Below, piece by piece: positions 46,570 through 57,558 of a stretch of DNA of 64,000 nucleotides. Source of the DNA: Cytidiella melzeri (taxonomy: Eukaryota > Basidiomycota > Agaricomycetes > Polyporales > Irpicaceae); assembly GCA_022592445.1 (NCBI GenBank), contig JABYQR010000017.1, positions 215,968 to 279,967 of the forward strand, written 5' to 3'. The position numbers and the translations under genes were made by a program. The first letter of the stretch is position 1, and each line of letters begins with the position of its first letter. Under the pieces are notes generated by a model. That model worked only from the letters and a program-made list of their open reading frames with translations, did no database searches and was not told the origin of the DNA.

Positions 46570-49500
46570 CTACGAAGGATGGCAATGTGGACAGCTGGTG
46601 CCGTTACTTGACTGTTTGCCTGCCAATGTCGACAACAGCAGTCTTTCGATGCGACTGAGAGTTTCTTCCACCCGACCGACGTTTCCTGTCAGGGCCCACA
46701 CAGTCTGCTCTAGAGCGGCCATACGCTCTTCAGCAGACCGTTCTGCGGCTTTCGCGTCCGATGGCGGCTTTCGTGCGCACCTCACAAGGGTGTGTAGGTA
46801 GCTATGCTGCTTGCTGCGGTCAAACGAGCTAGTAGCTTCCACTCGGCGCGCGGTGCATGTGCTGCACAAGAAATTGTCAACTAGTTCGAAATTGAAATGA
46901 AAATCAGCTGCCGACCGCGGTGGGGAACAAGTCTGAACGACGTACTTGCATATGCACCGTAATACCACGTCGGCTGTTTATACGGCCTATCGCATTCCGC
47001 ACAGCGTAGTAGCATCTTCGGCTCACAGTCTTCGCAGATGTACAATTGTTTCTCTACAAATTCGCCCAATATGTAAGATGGCAGCACGGGGAAACGGAAA
47101 AACACAAGGTGATCACCTAGGGCAAAACAGTCTGCGCAATACCAACAGGGCTGTTCGAGAGACTTTTGGCATATGCCGCAGGAGACGTTACTATGGCCAT
47201 TGAGCTGAACCATATGCTCAGATTTATCGTCGAAATATGCATCTGTCAACGGGCGAAGTATGAGTACACAGTAAGCGTTCAGCGTAGCGTAGTGTGTGTG
47301 ACACCTCACCTAAAGTATTATCGTCCATATAAAAGCCACCGTTGATACGAGCAGACATCGGCGTGTCTTCTATCTCCCCAATCGACGTTTGAAAGTATTC
47401 TCTCGCAACGCTCAGCGCATTACCGACACGCTCGCTGACAGCAGGAACGTCTCGCAAATGCAGTACACTGCGTACTTTGAAAACGTCGTGAGTAGGCAGG
47501 TGGCGTTTTTCTGGATCCCTGATGTCAACCACGAAGGTAGTCTGGGGACAGGCAGGGTTGTCACAGAAATCCACTGTCTTGGCTTCGCTTTCAGAAGAGA
47601 GACAGTCGAGACAGACGACCCGCGCGCCTCCTATCTTCCCTCCGCACCCGCGACAGTAGCAATCGCTACAGAGTCGTCAGCCACTGTCGGGCAGAACTAA
47701 GGACACAGCACTGACTGATTTGGTATGGTCTTCAGTTGATGCTCACGAAGTATTCGGAAGAAACTGGCGTCGATGGGAGCAACGTTCCGCAACAGGTTAG
47801 TCCACTCTGCAAGTTCAGTTTCGTTCGGCCGATGTCCGTAGGCCGTATACCGTATGCTCAGCTCGATGTACCGCATGCGTGTCTCCCTTCTTTCGAGTAT
47901 GTACTCCCATGTCCAATTCTGCCTGCGAATGTGGTGTATTGCGGCGTTGATGGCGAATTTCCATAGAGCACGAGCTTTGTGTTCTTGCAGCTCTGAGGGC
48001 AACGGCCTATATCGCAGAAACCGTTTCGCAAGTTGTCTCTTCAGGAAAAACCGATGGTCGTGAGATTGCTCGTCTTCCTCCCATCCTTCTGTCCCAGCGA
48101 TAGTCCCAGACGCGTCCAAGTAGCCGGAAAAGTATTGCGTGCTATACTCCTTGCTGTATCTGATAGAAAACCTGACCTGTACCTCTCTTTCATCGACGAG
48201 GGTGCACCTTCCAGATACCTGGAATGTAACGCCATCGTGCATACCAGATGCTGTGAAATATTCGGGATTGGAAGGGACAGCGTGAATCCGGAAGGATACC
48301 ATGAGCTGCGATGGATACTGGTCTTCGGTGTAGACGTAGCCATTCCACTCGCCTAGGCTATCCCAATTTAGTTATATAGTCGTGCCACGTTTCAACTCGA
48401 AGCTCACAGTGCCCGTACAGGCAGACCTGCCCGTGCATCTGCCTCCCACACTGCCTTGCTCGAACCAACGTTAGCTTCGTAGAGTTCACATTTGAAACGG
48501 TGATCGTCCTTCAGAGGGTAGTTAAGCACGTTTAAAAATGGCTGGTCGAACTTGCTGAAGTCCTTGTCGCAGGAGGATTCAGGCTCTGAGGCTGCGAGCT
48601 GCATGTTTCTCCACGTCCACAACGAAGATGAGTTGTGCAGATAATCAAACTAAATTAAATAAGCTCGTGAATATACAAGTGCTGGAATGTGTGGACTATG
48701 ACTTACTAGGCCACAAGCGATGACTTTCATCTGACTGTCGACGTTGAGGTGATTCTGCTTGAAAAGGGCTAAAAGGGAATAGTTAGTATTTGCTAAATCC
48801 GGGAGTACAGCTTAATCTTCGAACCTGCCAAGTCGAGGTACCGATAATTTACGGCGCGGAACACCCAAAGCAAACTGTCTGCGGAATCTAGTAGCTCTTC
48901 CTTGTGAAGCACCTTCTGCTTAGCGATATGGAACACTTCGACATCTCGCTTGAGAAGCAAATAGACCAGAGTGAACAAGTACTGTAAGGCGTTTAGCACC
49001 ATTTCCACCGAGCAATGAATCAATACTCGCCTTTTCGATTCTTCCTGGGCCTGCTACAACGTAGACAGTATCCAAAGCATCAATGTCGAAGCGAATATCT
49101 TCAAGGTTCTTGCGCATCCGGCTCTCTTCATGCTCCGTGTAAGCCTTGAATTTCGCCTCGATGTGCTCGGGTACGTTGGCAGGACGAAACGATTTGATGA
49201 GCTCGAAAGCGACTGGCCACACAGTCTTGAGATAGTAATCCGCCCAGTACCGGTTCTCGGGCAGCAGGCTGGAGCGCATGGAAAACAGATGATTGAATAA
49301 CTCTAGTATATATTCGCCATACTTGGCTGAGGTAGCCTGCCAACCTATCAAATGGTACTTGAGCCATCGGAGGAAAATGTATAGAAAATCGACGTGCATA
49401 CCGATCGCCCAGTATGCGACCCAATGCGGAAGACTCCAATTGAGTTCGACTGGACGTGAGTCCACAAACTCGTTCACCTCTTGATAAGTGACATAGCCAG

Positions 49501-51731
49501 ACCCGTCGTCGTCGAATGCCTCCATGATCGGCTGTAGATACTTGGCATTGATGAACTCAAATGCCCAGTCGTCGCTGGCAGCGCCAGGGTTGAAAGAAGA
49601 CAACGCGGCGTTGTCGGCTTTGTCCCGGTAGTGGTCCCGGAGGGTCATTACAAACAAACGCGCCTTCACGTTGAGCTTCCAATCCTAGCATATGCCGTTC
49701 ATTCAGCTACGTCAGTTTTGAATATCTGTGTCTGCGCGTACCATCTCTTTCCATACAGCTCTCAATTCCTGAGGAGCGCAAATAACCTTAGCATTACTAG
49801 AGGGGCCAGAGGGATCGTACTCACTTCGTCCTTGATCTTGTCATGAGGGCCCCTATTCAGCTCGTCGATAATCCGGTTGTTGTCCTCCCGTATAACCCGC
49901 GCCAATTCCTCCTGGAGTTGCCGCTGATACAACGCGAACTTGCCCTCGAAAGTCTCCATGTTCTTTTGCACAGCAGCTTGCCAACCCTCATGCAGCTCAT
50001 CCTTGAGGTCCTGTAGCGTAAATGTGGACTCCTTTGCAGAACGGTCTTGGAGCTTAACAACGTGACCGCCCGTAGTTTGAATCTAGTCTGCTCGTTCAAA
50101 GGCAAAAACAGATGCCCAGACGAGAATTCATACCTTATCAGCTGCGCCAGGATTTTCAAGACCTGCCAGTTCGCTCAATACAGCATCGCTGTTCTCTACA
50201 TACTTCACGCCTCCTTTTTCCTTCACCTTCCGAGCAAGCTGCACTTCACCCGGCGGCGTCCATTCACGACGGTAGACATCCAGCACCATGGATGTCAATT
50301 CTGCGATCCTGCATGAATAATATCAACAGGAAGTGTTAGCATCTTGACATTTAGTACTCACTTCTGATTCATGTCCTTGACAGTAGCATTGATGGAGTCC
50401 ACCGTATTCGCAGTATGTATCATCAGTGCGAACTCAAAGTCTTGACGTCTTTGAGCGAAAACCCTGAGAAACGACGCTAGCCTCGCTTCCCATGATTGAC
50501 TTCTAAGCACCTTGACCACAAGGGTTTTCTTCAAGTACGTGTCGCAGGTGTTAGCGCACTCTTTGATGTCCTGCGCAGCCATTTTCGATACAGATTCTAA
50601 CCTCGAACGTATCGGATGACCATCTGGGCCGACCTGGAGGGGATCCCGGACGTCTCTCAGCCTTAAGGATGTGAGTTGATGAGAACAACACCAGGAGAAT
50701 ACACACTCACTGGAGTAGGGCGGTTAACATGTCTTTCATCGCTACATAGAGCAACAGAATCCGCTTATCATTCTCACGTCGGGTCCTCTCCATGTTATAG
50801 GCAGCCTTGAATGCTAGGACTACGACTATGGTTGGCAGTGTGAGGGGACCAGCTATCTAGAACACCGCACAGCCGTACTCACTAGAAATCGAGACGTGGA
50901 TCTTTGCTATCTCATCTAGAGCGTTCAGTAGCCCTGGAATCTCCACAGGAAGATCGTTCATGCTACTCTTCATCTTTTGCAAGGTTGTACCGGGGTCTGC
51001 CGTGGGTGCGAATGCAACCATCGTTTGCGCGGCGACCACATGAGCCTCGCCCGACACCGATACGCTGCGATTAATAACGTCGGTATCTTGGAAAAGATCA
51101 ATCAGAGAGCTTGGAAAACACATCATGGCATACCTTCATCAGCCACACTGTTCAGCACGCCCGATGCATTTGAAGCGTGATGGTCTCGCCGGGTATGGCC
51201 GTCAGCCAACGACACATAGCCTGGAGATCGAACCTGGGAGTGCCATGGTAGATCGGAAGAATTGTTTGTCGGGTCGGCTTTACTACCCTGCACTCCATCA
51301 ATGCCGGTCTTGCTGTTTACGGGGTTCACCCTGTCAATGGTTTTTCGTTTGGGTGAGGTAGCCACAGTGCCATTGAACCTGTTTGGCGTAAGCGGGACTA
51401 GTGGTTGACTATTCACTCGTTCGCGAGCGGAATTTTGAGAAGAAGTGGTCGGGCTGCTTGTCCCTGAGGAAAACCCGCTTGGTGAGTACGGGTATGGATG
51501 CACCGTCTCGAACAATTTTGGCTCAGCTGATTGGGGTTGCAGCTTGCTCCATTCAACGGCCGCGTTCAGGTCTTCGTCCAGGTCAACATTTCCGGTGCTC
51601 GTGAAACGTGCGCGTATGTTGCGCAGGCTAAATTTCTTTTTAGGACGGGGAGACGTGCTTGGCCTGGGTGATATGGGCTCCATGAGAGAGACGTCTGAGT
51701 GGGTCGTGAGCTGCCACTGCTCGTGTATCAT
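46570..51731 (-). CDS. Large EF-hand protein with cysteine-rich C-terminus (basidiomycete family, unknown role)
   Basis: A start at 51731 or 51683 (MEPISPRPSTSPRPKKK) opens a Ser/Pro-rich disordered head. A helical region follows (51110-49850) with VAAQTMVAFAPTADP, MKDMLTALLQLRDVRDP, KECANTCDTYLKKTLVVKVL and coiled-coil-like ALYQRQLQEELARVIREDNN. A single EF-hand has the loop DDDGSGYVTYQE (about 49520) with all calcium-ligand positions filled, followed by SLPHWVAYWAIGMHVDFLYI and RWLKYHLIGWQ. After more helical sequence, the C-terminal third (47700-46570) is rich in paired cysteines: CRDCYCRGCGG, CLDCLSS, CGICQKSLEQPCWYCADCF, CEDCEPKMLLRCAECDRP, CSTC, consistent with ZZ/RING-like zinc binding. 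About 15 or more introns, roughly 1,400 residues. I know similar predicted proteins in agaricomycetes but no assigned function. Confidence 0.78.
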
Positions 51732-52199
51732 ATTGTGTTACACAGCTACAGCTCGACTGTACTGGTGTGTAATTTGTCGTGTGAATTATCGGCACCCCTG
51801 TCAATAGGACTGTCAAAAAATTGAGCGCTACGTCCAGCAAGGAACGATCAACGTACCAAACTCGCAGACACTACTATTGGCAGCAGTGTCGAGTTAGCTA
51901 CGCGCGTCCTTTTTGTATAGCCTTCGTTCGCAGTAATGCTTGACGTGCATTGCGAGCGTCGTGATGGTCGCCAGCCGGAAGCGTGTCCCCAAGTTATCAA
52001 TGTTCGAGATCGTACTCAGCCGTACTACCCACGCGAACCTAGATCGTGGGCTGCATTGTCCTTCTAGTCGACGTCGAATTTATCATGCCTCAGTGCCTTG
52101 CGGTGATGCATCACTGTAGTCATAGATGTAGATGGAACGCTGACCTCTGTCGTTCCGACGCTTCTTGAACCCGTACCACCACCACTAAGAAAATTCCCA
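51732..52199. other. Intergenic region before the retroelement nest
   Basis: Promoter of the EF-hand gene (minus) and the unclear left border of the non-LTR element. No coding sequence recognised. Confidence 0.35.
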
Positions 52200-52349
52200 C
52201 GCTTAAACATAACGCCTCCCTCGCCACCATTCCCCCTCCCTCCCCTTTAATCGCTCGAGTTCCTCTTTAAAATACCTTAATAACATCTCTGATTCTAGTA
52301 CCCGCGTTATAAGTCTTCCCCTTAGAGCTCCAACCCGCCTTAATCCATC

Positions 52350-54172
52350 ATGTCTGCCGTCCCACAAGACGCAGACATGACTTTGCCTCCGTCCCAGCAA
52401 TCGCTGGATTATATGACCCCCCGATCCCACCGCACCAAGCTGAACTTAATCAGCCACTGCCCTCAGAGGCTCCTGGTGCGCCTTATTACAATCACCCTCA
52501 GAGCACCCCGGTCAGCTTTATCCTGCAGCCCCCACAACTTGCCGCCTCCGTCGAACCGCAATCCATCGAGGAAGATGCTGATTTGTGGGAAGATGACGTC
52601 TCTCCAGAAGCACCATGCAATGCCTACCTCCCGTATGACAGTGAAGACCAGATCAGCGAATCATTGCCGGTCTTCGCCGCCACCCTCTCCACCCTCGCCG
52701 CATTCCTCACCGAGCCGGCAGTCATGCACCGCATGCAGGAGCTAGCAAGACACACGAAAGCATTTGATAGCACCATCCTGCCCATGTTCAACAACTTGCG
52801 CAGCCTCGTCAACACTTTGAACAACACGGTAGACGCTGAACTCCCCATTCAACGCAGCGTTTCTGCTCCATCTCCCCGCACAGCAGCAGCCCCAGCTACC
52901 ACCTTCGTCCAGCCCGCTCCCCAAACAGTGCACCCTACACACGCGTTGGGGACCACCCAGAGGCCCTTTAGAGTTGGAGGTAATCCGACCCACCAGACCG
53001 TCCAAACCACTCTCCCTTTTGCTGCTGCTTCAAGGCCTCCCCCCATCCCCTTGGCCAACCGACCAGCCCCAACCTACGCGCAGGCCCTCAAGTCACGACC
53101 TGCCAACACCTTGCTGAACATCACCTCCGCTCTCGCTACTGCCCTGCCTGATGCCCCAGCTGAGGCTGTTCTCTCCATGGCCACAAGAATGATCCCCTCG
53201 CCGCCCAATAGAGCCGTCCCTCGACATGCTCCACGCAATGCCTCAAAGGTCATCACGGTAAAGCCGTCCAGCGGCAACGTTTCAGTCTCTGATATCCCTA
53301 ACGACCACCAGCTCCTTAGTGCCTTCTCGATCGTGTACGAGGAGGCCAAAATCGACAAGCGCATCCCACCGGATGCGCCTGATATCTTATTCGTGCGCTG
53401 GCTCAACAATGCACTACACCTCCAGTTCCGGACCTCGCCATGCGAAGGAACGGAGGCGGTCATTGAGTCTCTCTGGAACAAGTGCAGGGGCCTGTGCAAT
53501 GCCACTCCGGCTTGCTCAAAGTTCCGATTCCGCAACGGTGTGCTATACCGTTGCGTCCCTTTCTCAGACCTGTCTACTGCCACATCTGACGAGTCTATCC
53601 AACAGATTAAACAGGCCCTACTTAGCCAATATGCATGGGAAGGGGTCACCATGATCGGCAACCCGCGCATCCAAATCTCCGAAGGCTCCTCCTTCGGCAC
53701 TGTTCTCGTGGACTTCTATGACAGCTCCACGTCTCGCTGCATGCGTCAGGTAATGCGTCAAATTGTGTACCTCAACGGTGGTACTTGCCGAGCTGTGCAG
53801 GCTCACAACTTCCGACCCGCTACTCCCCGTTGCGCTGTATGTCAGCGCTGGGGCCACCCTGCAGACATCTGCCGCTCGCAGGTGGTAAGGTGCCCGGTGT
53901 GCACGCAACCGCACGACGAATGTGACCACGAACGGCTGGCACCTTTCGCCGATACCAAATGCTTTAACTGTGGTGAGGCTCACTGCTCAGACTCTCCTGA
54001 TTGCCCCTTCTTCCAGCACCGTCGCAACCGGGAGTGGATCCAGGCTCATCAGCCAGCTTCACACACCGCACGCAATGCTCCTCACACCGATATCTGGCAG
54101 GTCGCACGACCTAACCGGAGCACGCGCGTTGACATGGGACGTCAACCCCATGGCCCCGCTAGAGCTACTTAA
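52350..54172 (+). pseudogene. Non-LTR element ORF1 (gag-like, zinc knuckles), frameshifted
   Basis: RNA-binding nucleocapsid-like protein of the LINE. The first ATG is at 52350, and its frame (MSAVPQDADMTLPPSQQSLD) ends in a different frame from the main body, which from about 52420 encodes PSEAPGAPYYNHPQSTPVSF and then runs open to 54172; an apparent 2-bp excess near 52412 (tatatgac) explains the shift. The body is Pro/Ala-rich with a central conserved part (DAPDILFVRWLNNALHLQFR, VLVDFYDSSTSRCMRQVMRQ) and cysteine-rich zinc knuckles: CAVCQRWGHPADIC, CPVCTQPHDEC, CFNCGEAHCSDSPDC. The stop TAA lies three bases before the ORF2 ATG at 54176, a spacing that suits reinitiation. Confidence 0.8.
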
Positions 54173-54175
54173 ACC

Positions 54176-56218
54176 ATGACGGACTCAGCACATAACGCAT
54201 TCAGGGTAATTTCTTTTAATGCCAACCATACAGCTACTAATACCGCAGCCGTACTACAACATTTTGTCCAAGCAGACACCATATTCATCCAGGAGCCTGC
54301 GTACGCAGTGCTCAAACACACTCCCTCTACCATGAATCCCCATGGCAATGAGTTCTTTGGTACTCAGGCACAATCAAGGGACTGGATCCTCCTCGAGGTG
54401 GGCAACATCCGAGAGGCACGAGTAGCGTGCTACGTCAACCGTAGGTGGGCGGGTTCCAACCCGCGGACCCGCCATGACATTATCTCACATCCTCATTTAT
54501 TGTGTTTCTCCGTCCTCTTTCATAATACTGAACACCTTTTTCTGAATGTGTACAGCCATCCCAACACACACGAGGCCACTCACATCAGAGTCTCTCTCTT
54601 GAACTCTCCGGACGTGCACACTCACTTTCCACACCGTCGTGGCTTCGCGCCATCAGTCATCGATCTGGCGTGGATTGACTCAACTCTCATGGATCATCCT
54701 CTCACTATGCTTACTGTGGACGCCAACATGCGCATGGGCTCAGACCACGCTGTCCTGATCATTGACATCCCCACCACACCGGAATACGTCGCACTCCCGC
54801 ACATTCCCCCTAACTCCGAAGCGGAAACGGAATTCATGCGGCCCGCACGCGCATCCACAACCCTCTTTCTTCTTCTCAGGATGTTGAACGCTCGCTAAAC
54901 ATGCTTTTCAATTCTATACAGGAAGCATTCAATCGGCACTCGTCGATCCCACGCATCACCAGCCACTCCAAGCCGTGGTGGAACAAGAAGTGCCGGGAGA
55001 CTCTTCAAGTGTTCCGGCTCACCAATCAGCAAGAGGACCGGTGGGCTTTCTTTCGAGCGGTGCGGAAGGCCAAGAGACTACATTTCGACAACGTCATCCA
55101 AGACATGGCAGCTAAAAAGCGTGTCTGGGACCTCACGTCGTGGTGCAAGCCACGTCCGGTTTCAACCGCATCCCACATTAAAGGTAACAATGGGGTCACC
55201 CTACACTCCTTTGACGACTTCGTCAGGGGGTGCTCCGAACAGTTTTACTCGGCACAGGATTGTCTAGTCGATCTCTCTATTGTCGACGTCCTCGAACAGC
55301 GCGACGAAAGGGCGTTTCCGCCTTTCTCTCGGCAAGAGCTGAGGGAATGCCTTGCCTCAACGTCTTCCCGCTCTGCACCAGGGCCAGACCACCTTACATG
55401 GTCAATGATCAAGACCCTTATCGCTGACCGCGAGATTGAGACGTACCTTCTCTCCGTCTTCAACGCATGCGTGACTAACAGTTTTTGGCCCCTGCAGTTC
55501 AAATCATCGGTGACTATTGTCATCCTGAAGCCCAAGAAGACTGACTACTCAGTTCTGAAGGCTTACCGACCGATTGTGCTTCTCAGCTGTTTAGGCAAAC
55601 TGGTGGAGAAACTGATTGCCAACCGTATGCAGTACGACTGCATACGGTACCAGCTGCTACACCCTTCCCAGCGCGGGGGTGTACGTCTCCATTCCACGGA
55701 TGACGCTGGTCTACTTCTTGTCCACCACTTACGAGCGGCGCGTGGAGCGGGGCTTCATTCCTCCTGTCTCGCGATGGACATCGCCCAATTTTTTCCTTCT
55801 ATTAACCACCACTTGCTGGTGGCCATTCTTCGACGTCTCGGATTCCATTCTTCCCTGTGCCTACTCATCGCCAATCATCTCTCTAACCGCACCACCCAGT
55901 TTTGGTAGGCAGAACAACTGTCTGACCAAGTCGGCTGCACAGTCGGCATTGGACAGGGCTCCTGCCTTTCCCCCAACTTCTCTGCGCTCGCCATCACACC
56001 CGCTCTCGCCCTCATATCTAAACTCCTTCCGTCACAAGACCCCTCCCTGCGCTCCCTTCTGCTGTTCTTCGTAGACAACGGTACTCTCGCCCTTTGATCG
56101 GACTTGTTAGGAACAAACGTCTTCATCCTCCGCCACCTCTACCTCCGCATTGTCGAAACATTCGCACGCATTGGCATCATCTTGGAACTCGACAAACTCG
56201 AACTCGCTCACTTCCCCT
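54176..56218 (+). pseudogene. Non-LTR element ORF2 (APE endonuclease + reverse transcriptase), inactive
   Basis: From 54176, RVISFNANHTATNTA and DTIFIQEPAYAV mark the APE-type endonuclease, which ends in GSDHAVLIIDIP; the middle part with the usual GDFN motif seems deleted near 54620. A frameshift near 54850-54900 moves into the frame starting 54901 (RHSSIPRITSHSKPWWNKKC). The RT follows: LKAYRPIVLLSCLGKLVEKL, LAMDIAQFFPSINHHLLVAI, then an in-frame TAG at 55906-55908, GIGQGSCLSPNFSALAITPA, the catalytic box as FVDN instead of F/YxDD, a TGA shortly after, and LELDKLELAHFP up to 56217. The stops and the Asp-to-Asn change are all explained by C:G to T:A transitions. Confidence 0.82.
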
Positions 56219-56757
56219 TGTTAAAACTATATAATATAATATGATATGATATGTAGTTTCCCACGCCTTATTACAAGGACACTTTAGGTAGCAGAGTTCC
56301 CACAGTCTTGATATGGGAATTATGCAGCTGTATATGGAAACTCAAGTAGTAACCATCACATTAGCTGAGATGTACAGATATGGGTTGTAGTAGTACTATA
56401 CATATATGTACGCCTGTGTTCTAGTAGCATAGGAAATGACATGGAAAGCACGTATGACTCCAGAGGATGCCTAAAGCATACATCTGAGGACAAGTACTAG
56501 CATGAGTCATTTACTCATTATGTACGCCTCTGGTACAAGTGCTGAGCCTAGTCATACAATGAGTCATGCACTCATAGCATGAGTCATGCATGAGTCATGC
56601 ACTTAGTAATACAGTAGAATAGCTGAAGTAGACATGTATAGTAGTTGCTTACATAAGTAGATACAGACATGTATATAAGCAGAGCTGCTGAAGCAGCAAG
56701 AATAATAAGACTCATCTTCGAAGCTTAACAGCCTCTACCCCTTGCACACATATTCCA
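56219..56757 (+). repeat. 5' LTR of the copia-type element (right border uncertain)
   Basis: Starts with TGTTA directly after coding sequence of the LINE. Four TGAGTCA motifs lie at 56503, 56560, 56580 and 56591, a TATATAAG box at 56672. Two right ends are possible: TAACA at 56730, which mirrors the TGTTA start, or a CA at 56757, which would leave eight bases to the primer-binding site. No second copy is in the window to settle it. Confidence 0.6.
56503..56597 (+). promoter_or_regulatory. Cluster of four TGAGTCA (Gcn4/AP-1-like) sites in U3
   Basis: TGAGTCA occurs at 56503-56509, 56560-56566, 56580-56586 and 56591-56597, each followed by T, within longer ATGAGTCATGCACTCA-like repeats and about 75-170 bp upstream of the TATA box. 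The motif is the consensus of bZIP activators of the Gcn4/Cpc1 and AP-1 types; binding here is an inference. Confidence 0.6.
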
Positions 56758-56765
56758 CTTTGTTA

Positions 56766-56777
56766 GGTTATGAGCCC
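56766..56777 (+). other. Primer-binding site matching the initiator tRNA-Met anticodon arm
   Basis: GGTTATGAGCCC is the complement of the anticodon stem-loop of eukaryotic initiator tRNA-Met (GGGCTCATAACC). Several copia-type elements prime reverse transcription with such a half-tRNA, so the site fits the copia domains found downstream. Confidence 0.75.
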
Positions 56778-57011
56778 CGGCTTTTAGCTTAACTACATCC
56801 ACACTCTCAACGACATCCATCAACCAGTATCCCCCAAGCTTTCTTATAAGTAAGTTTCTCTACTTTACTTTGTTTGGCCACATAGTAGTAGTAGAGTTGT
56901 ACTGGTTGACTGCCTCTGCTTCGAATACAATATTCCCAACTGATTTTCTACAGCTAATTCCCTCACCTACTTGCCCCTTGCGTATGCACTCCCAACCCAG
57001 CTGAATACTTA

Positions 57012-57187
57012 AGCCACCCTTGGTGGCTCTCGACTTTAACAAGTCGTGCATTACGCGGAATCTGCCTAACACGCAGTGTAAAATCCGGTGGTGGAGGAAC
57101 AAGCTCCCACTTGTACAAGTGGTAGATCAGCGGAGTAGTACAATAGGAGGGTAGTGTTGAGTGGCACTCTAAGCTCGTGACTTAGAG
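57012..57187 (+). other. Hairpin-rich leader between primer site and first ORF
   Basis: Four inverted repeats in 176 bp: 7-bp arms at 57012-57018/57022-57028, 6-bp arms at 57031-57036/57041-57046, a perfect 16-bp palindrome at 57107-57122, and 7-bp arms at 57167-57173/57181-57187. Position downstream of the primer site suggests an RNA dimerisation or packaging role, which is only an inference. Confidence 0.55.
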
Positions 57188-57271
57188 GCCTAGGACCTTC
57201 GTGTTGGCGCACGTCAGTCAGTCCTGGAATTAGAAATCGCCGCTTTTTGTAGCTGTAGAATTTCTTGAGGC

Positions 57272-57556
57272 ATGTCGTCCACTTTTACTTTTGGTATCAC
57301 AGAGATTGTGGACTCTCCTATACTTCGTGGTGTTTCTTACATGCGCCATTATGTTTTCGTCGTATCATACCGACTGGTAGAAGTCGAAGTTGCAAGTGGT
57401 CATACTCGTCTTGAATCACTTGTGGAAAACTTTTACTCACATTCGACTTTTCCATTAGCAATCCCCAGGACTTTCTCAAGGGAAGTGTTGTGGATTGAAT
57501 ACGACGACATAAATCTTATACTTTCAATTCTTTCTTCCAAACCGTTATATTTTTGA
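57272..57556 (+). CDS. ORF a, unknown, in the leader of the copia-type element
   Basis: An ATG-started frame of 94 codons beginning MSSTFTFGITEIVDSPILRG with VFVVSYRLVEVEVASGHTRL and ending in LSSKPLYF. Its TGA at 57554-57556 lies two bases before the ATG of the next ORF (57559). I recognise no family. The tight spacing to the next frame suggests the two belong to one transcript. Confidence 0.4.
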   Translation: MSSTFTFGITEIVDSPILRGVSYMRHYVFVVSYRLVEVEVASGHTRLESLVENFYSHSTFPLAIPRTFSREVLWIEYDDINLILSILSSKPLYF

Positions 57557-57558
57557 AG

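Larger units (their letters stand above)
52200..56218 (+). mobile_element. Non-LTR retrotransposon (LINE, Tad/I-like), decayed, cut by an LTR element at its 3' side
   Basis: Two-ORF non-LTR element in plus orientation: a pyrimidine-rich leader (about 52200-52349), ORF1 with CCHC zinc knuckles, and ORF2 with endonuclease and reverse transcriptase. The RT frame continues up to LELDKLELAHFP at 56217 and then changes abruptly to AT-rich DNA that starts TGTTA, so the RT tail, RNase H and 3' end are displaced to the right of the window or lost. Left border is approximate: I could not find a target-site duplication. Multiple frameshifts and stops show it cannot move itself. Confidence 0.8.

Noticed and set aside
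54901..55908. Independent RT gene starting with ATG at 54901
   Set aside because: The frame extends upstream of that ATG with RT-element-like sequence; the ATG is internal to a frameshifted ORF2.
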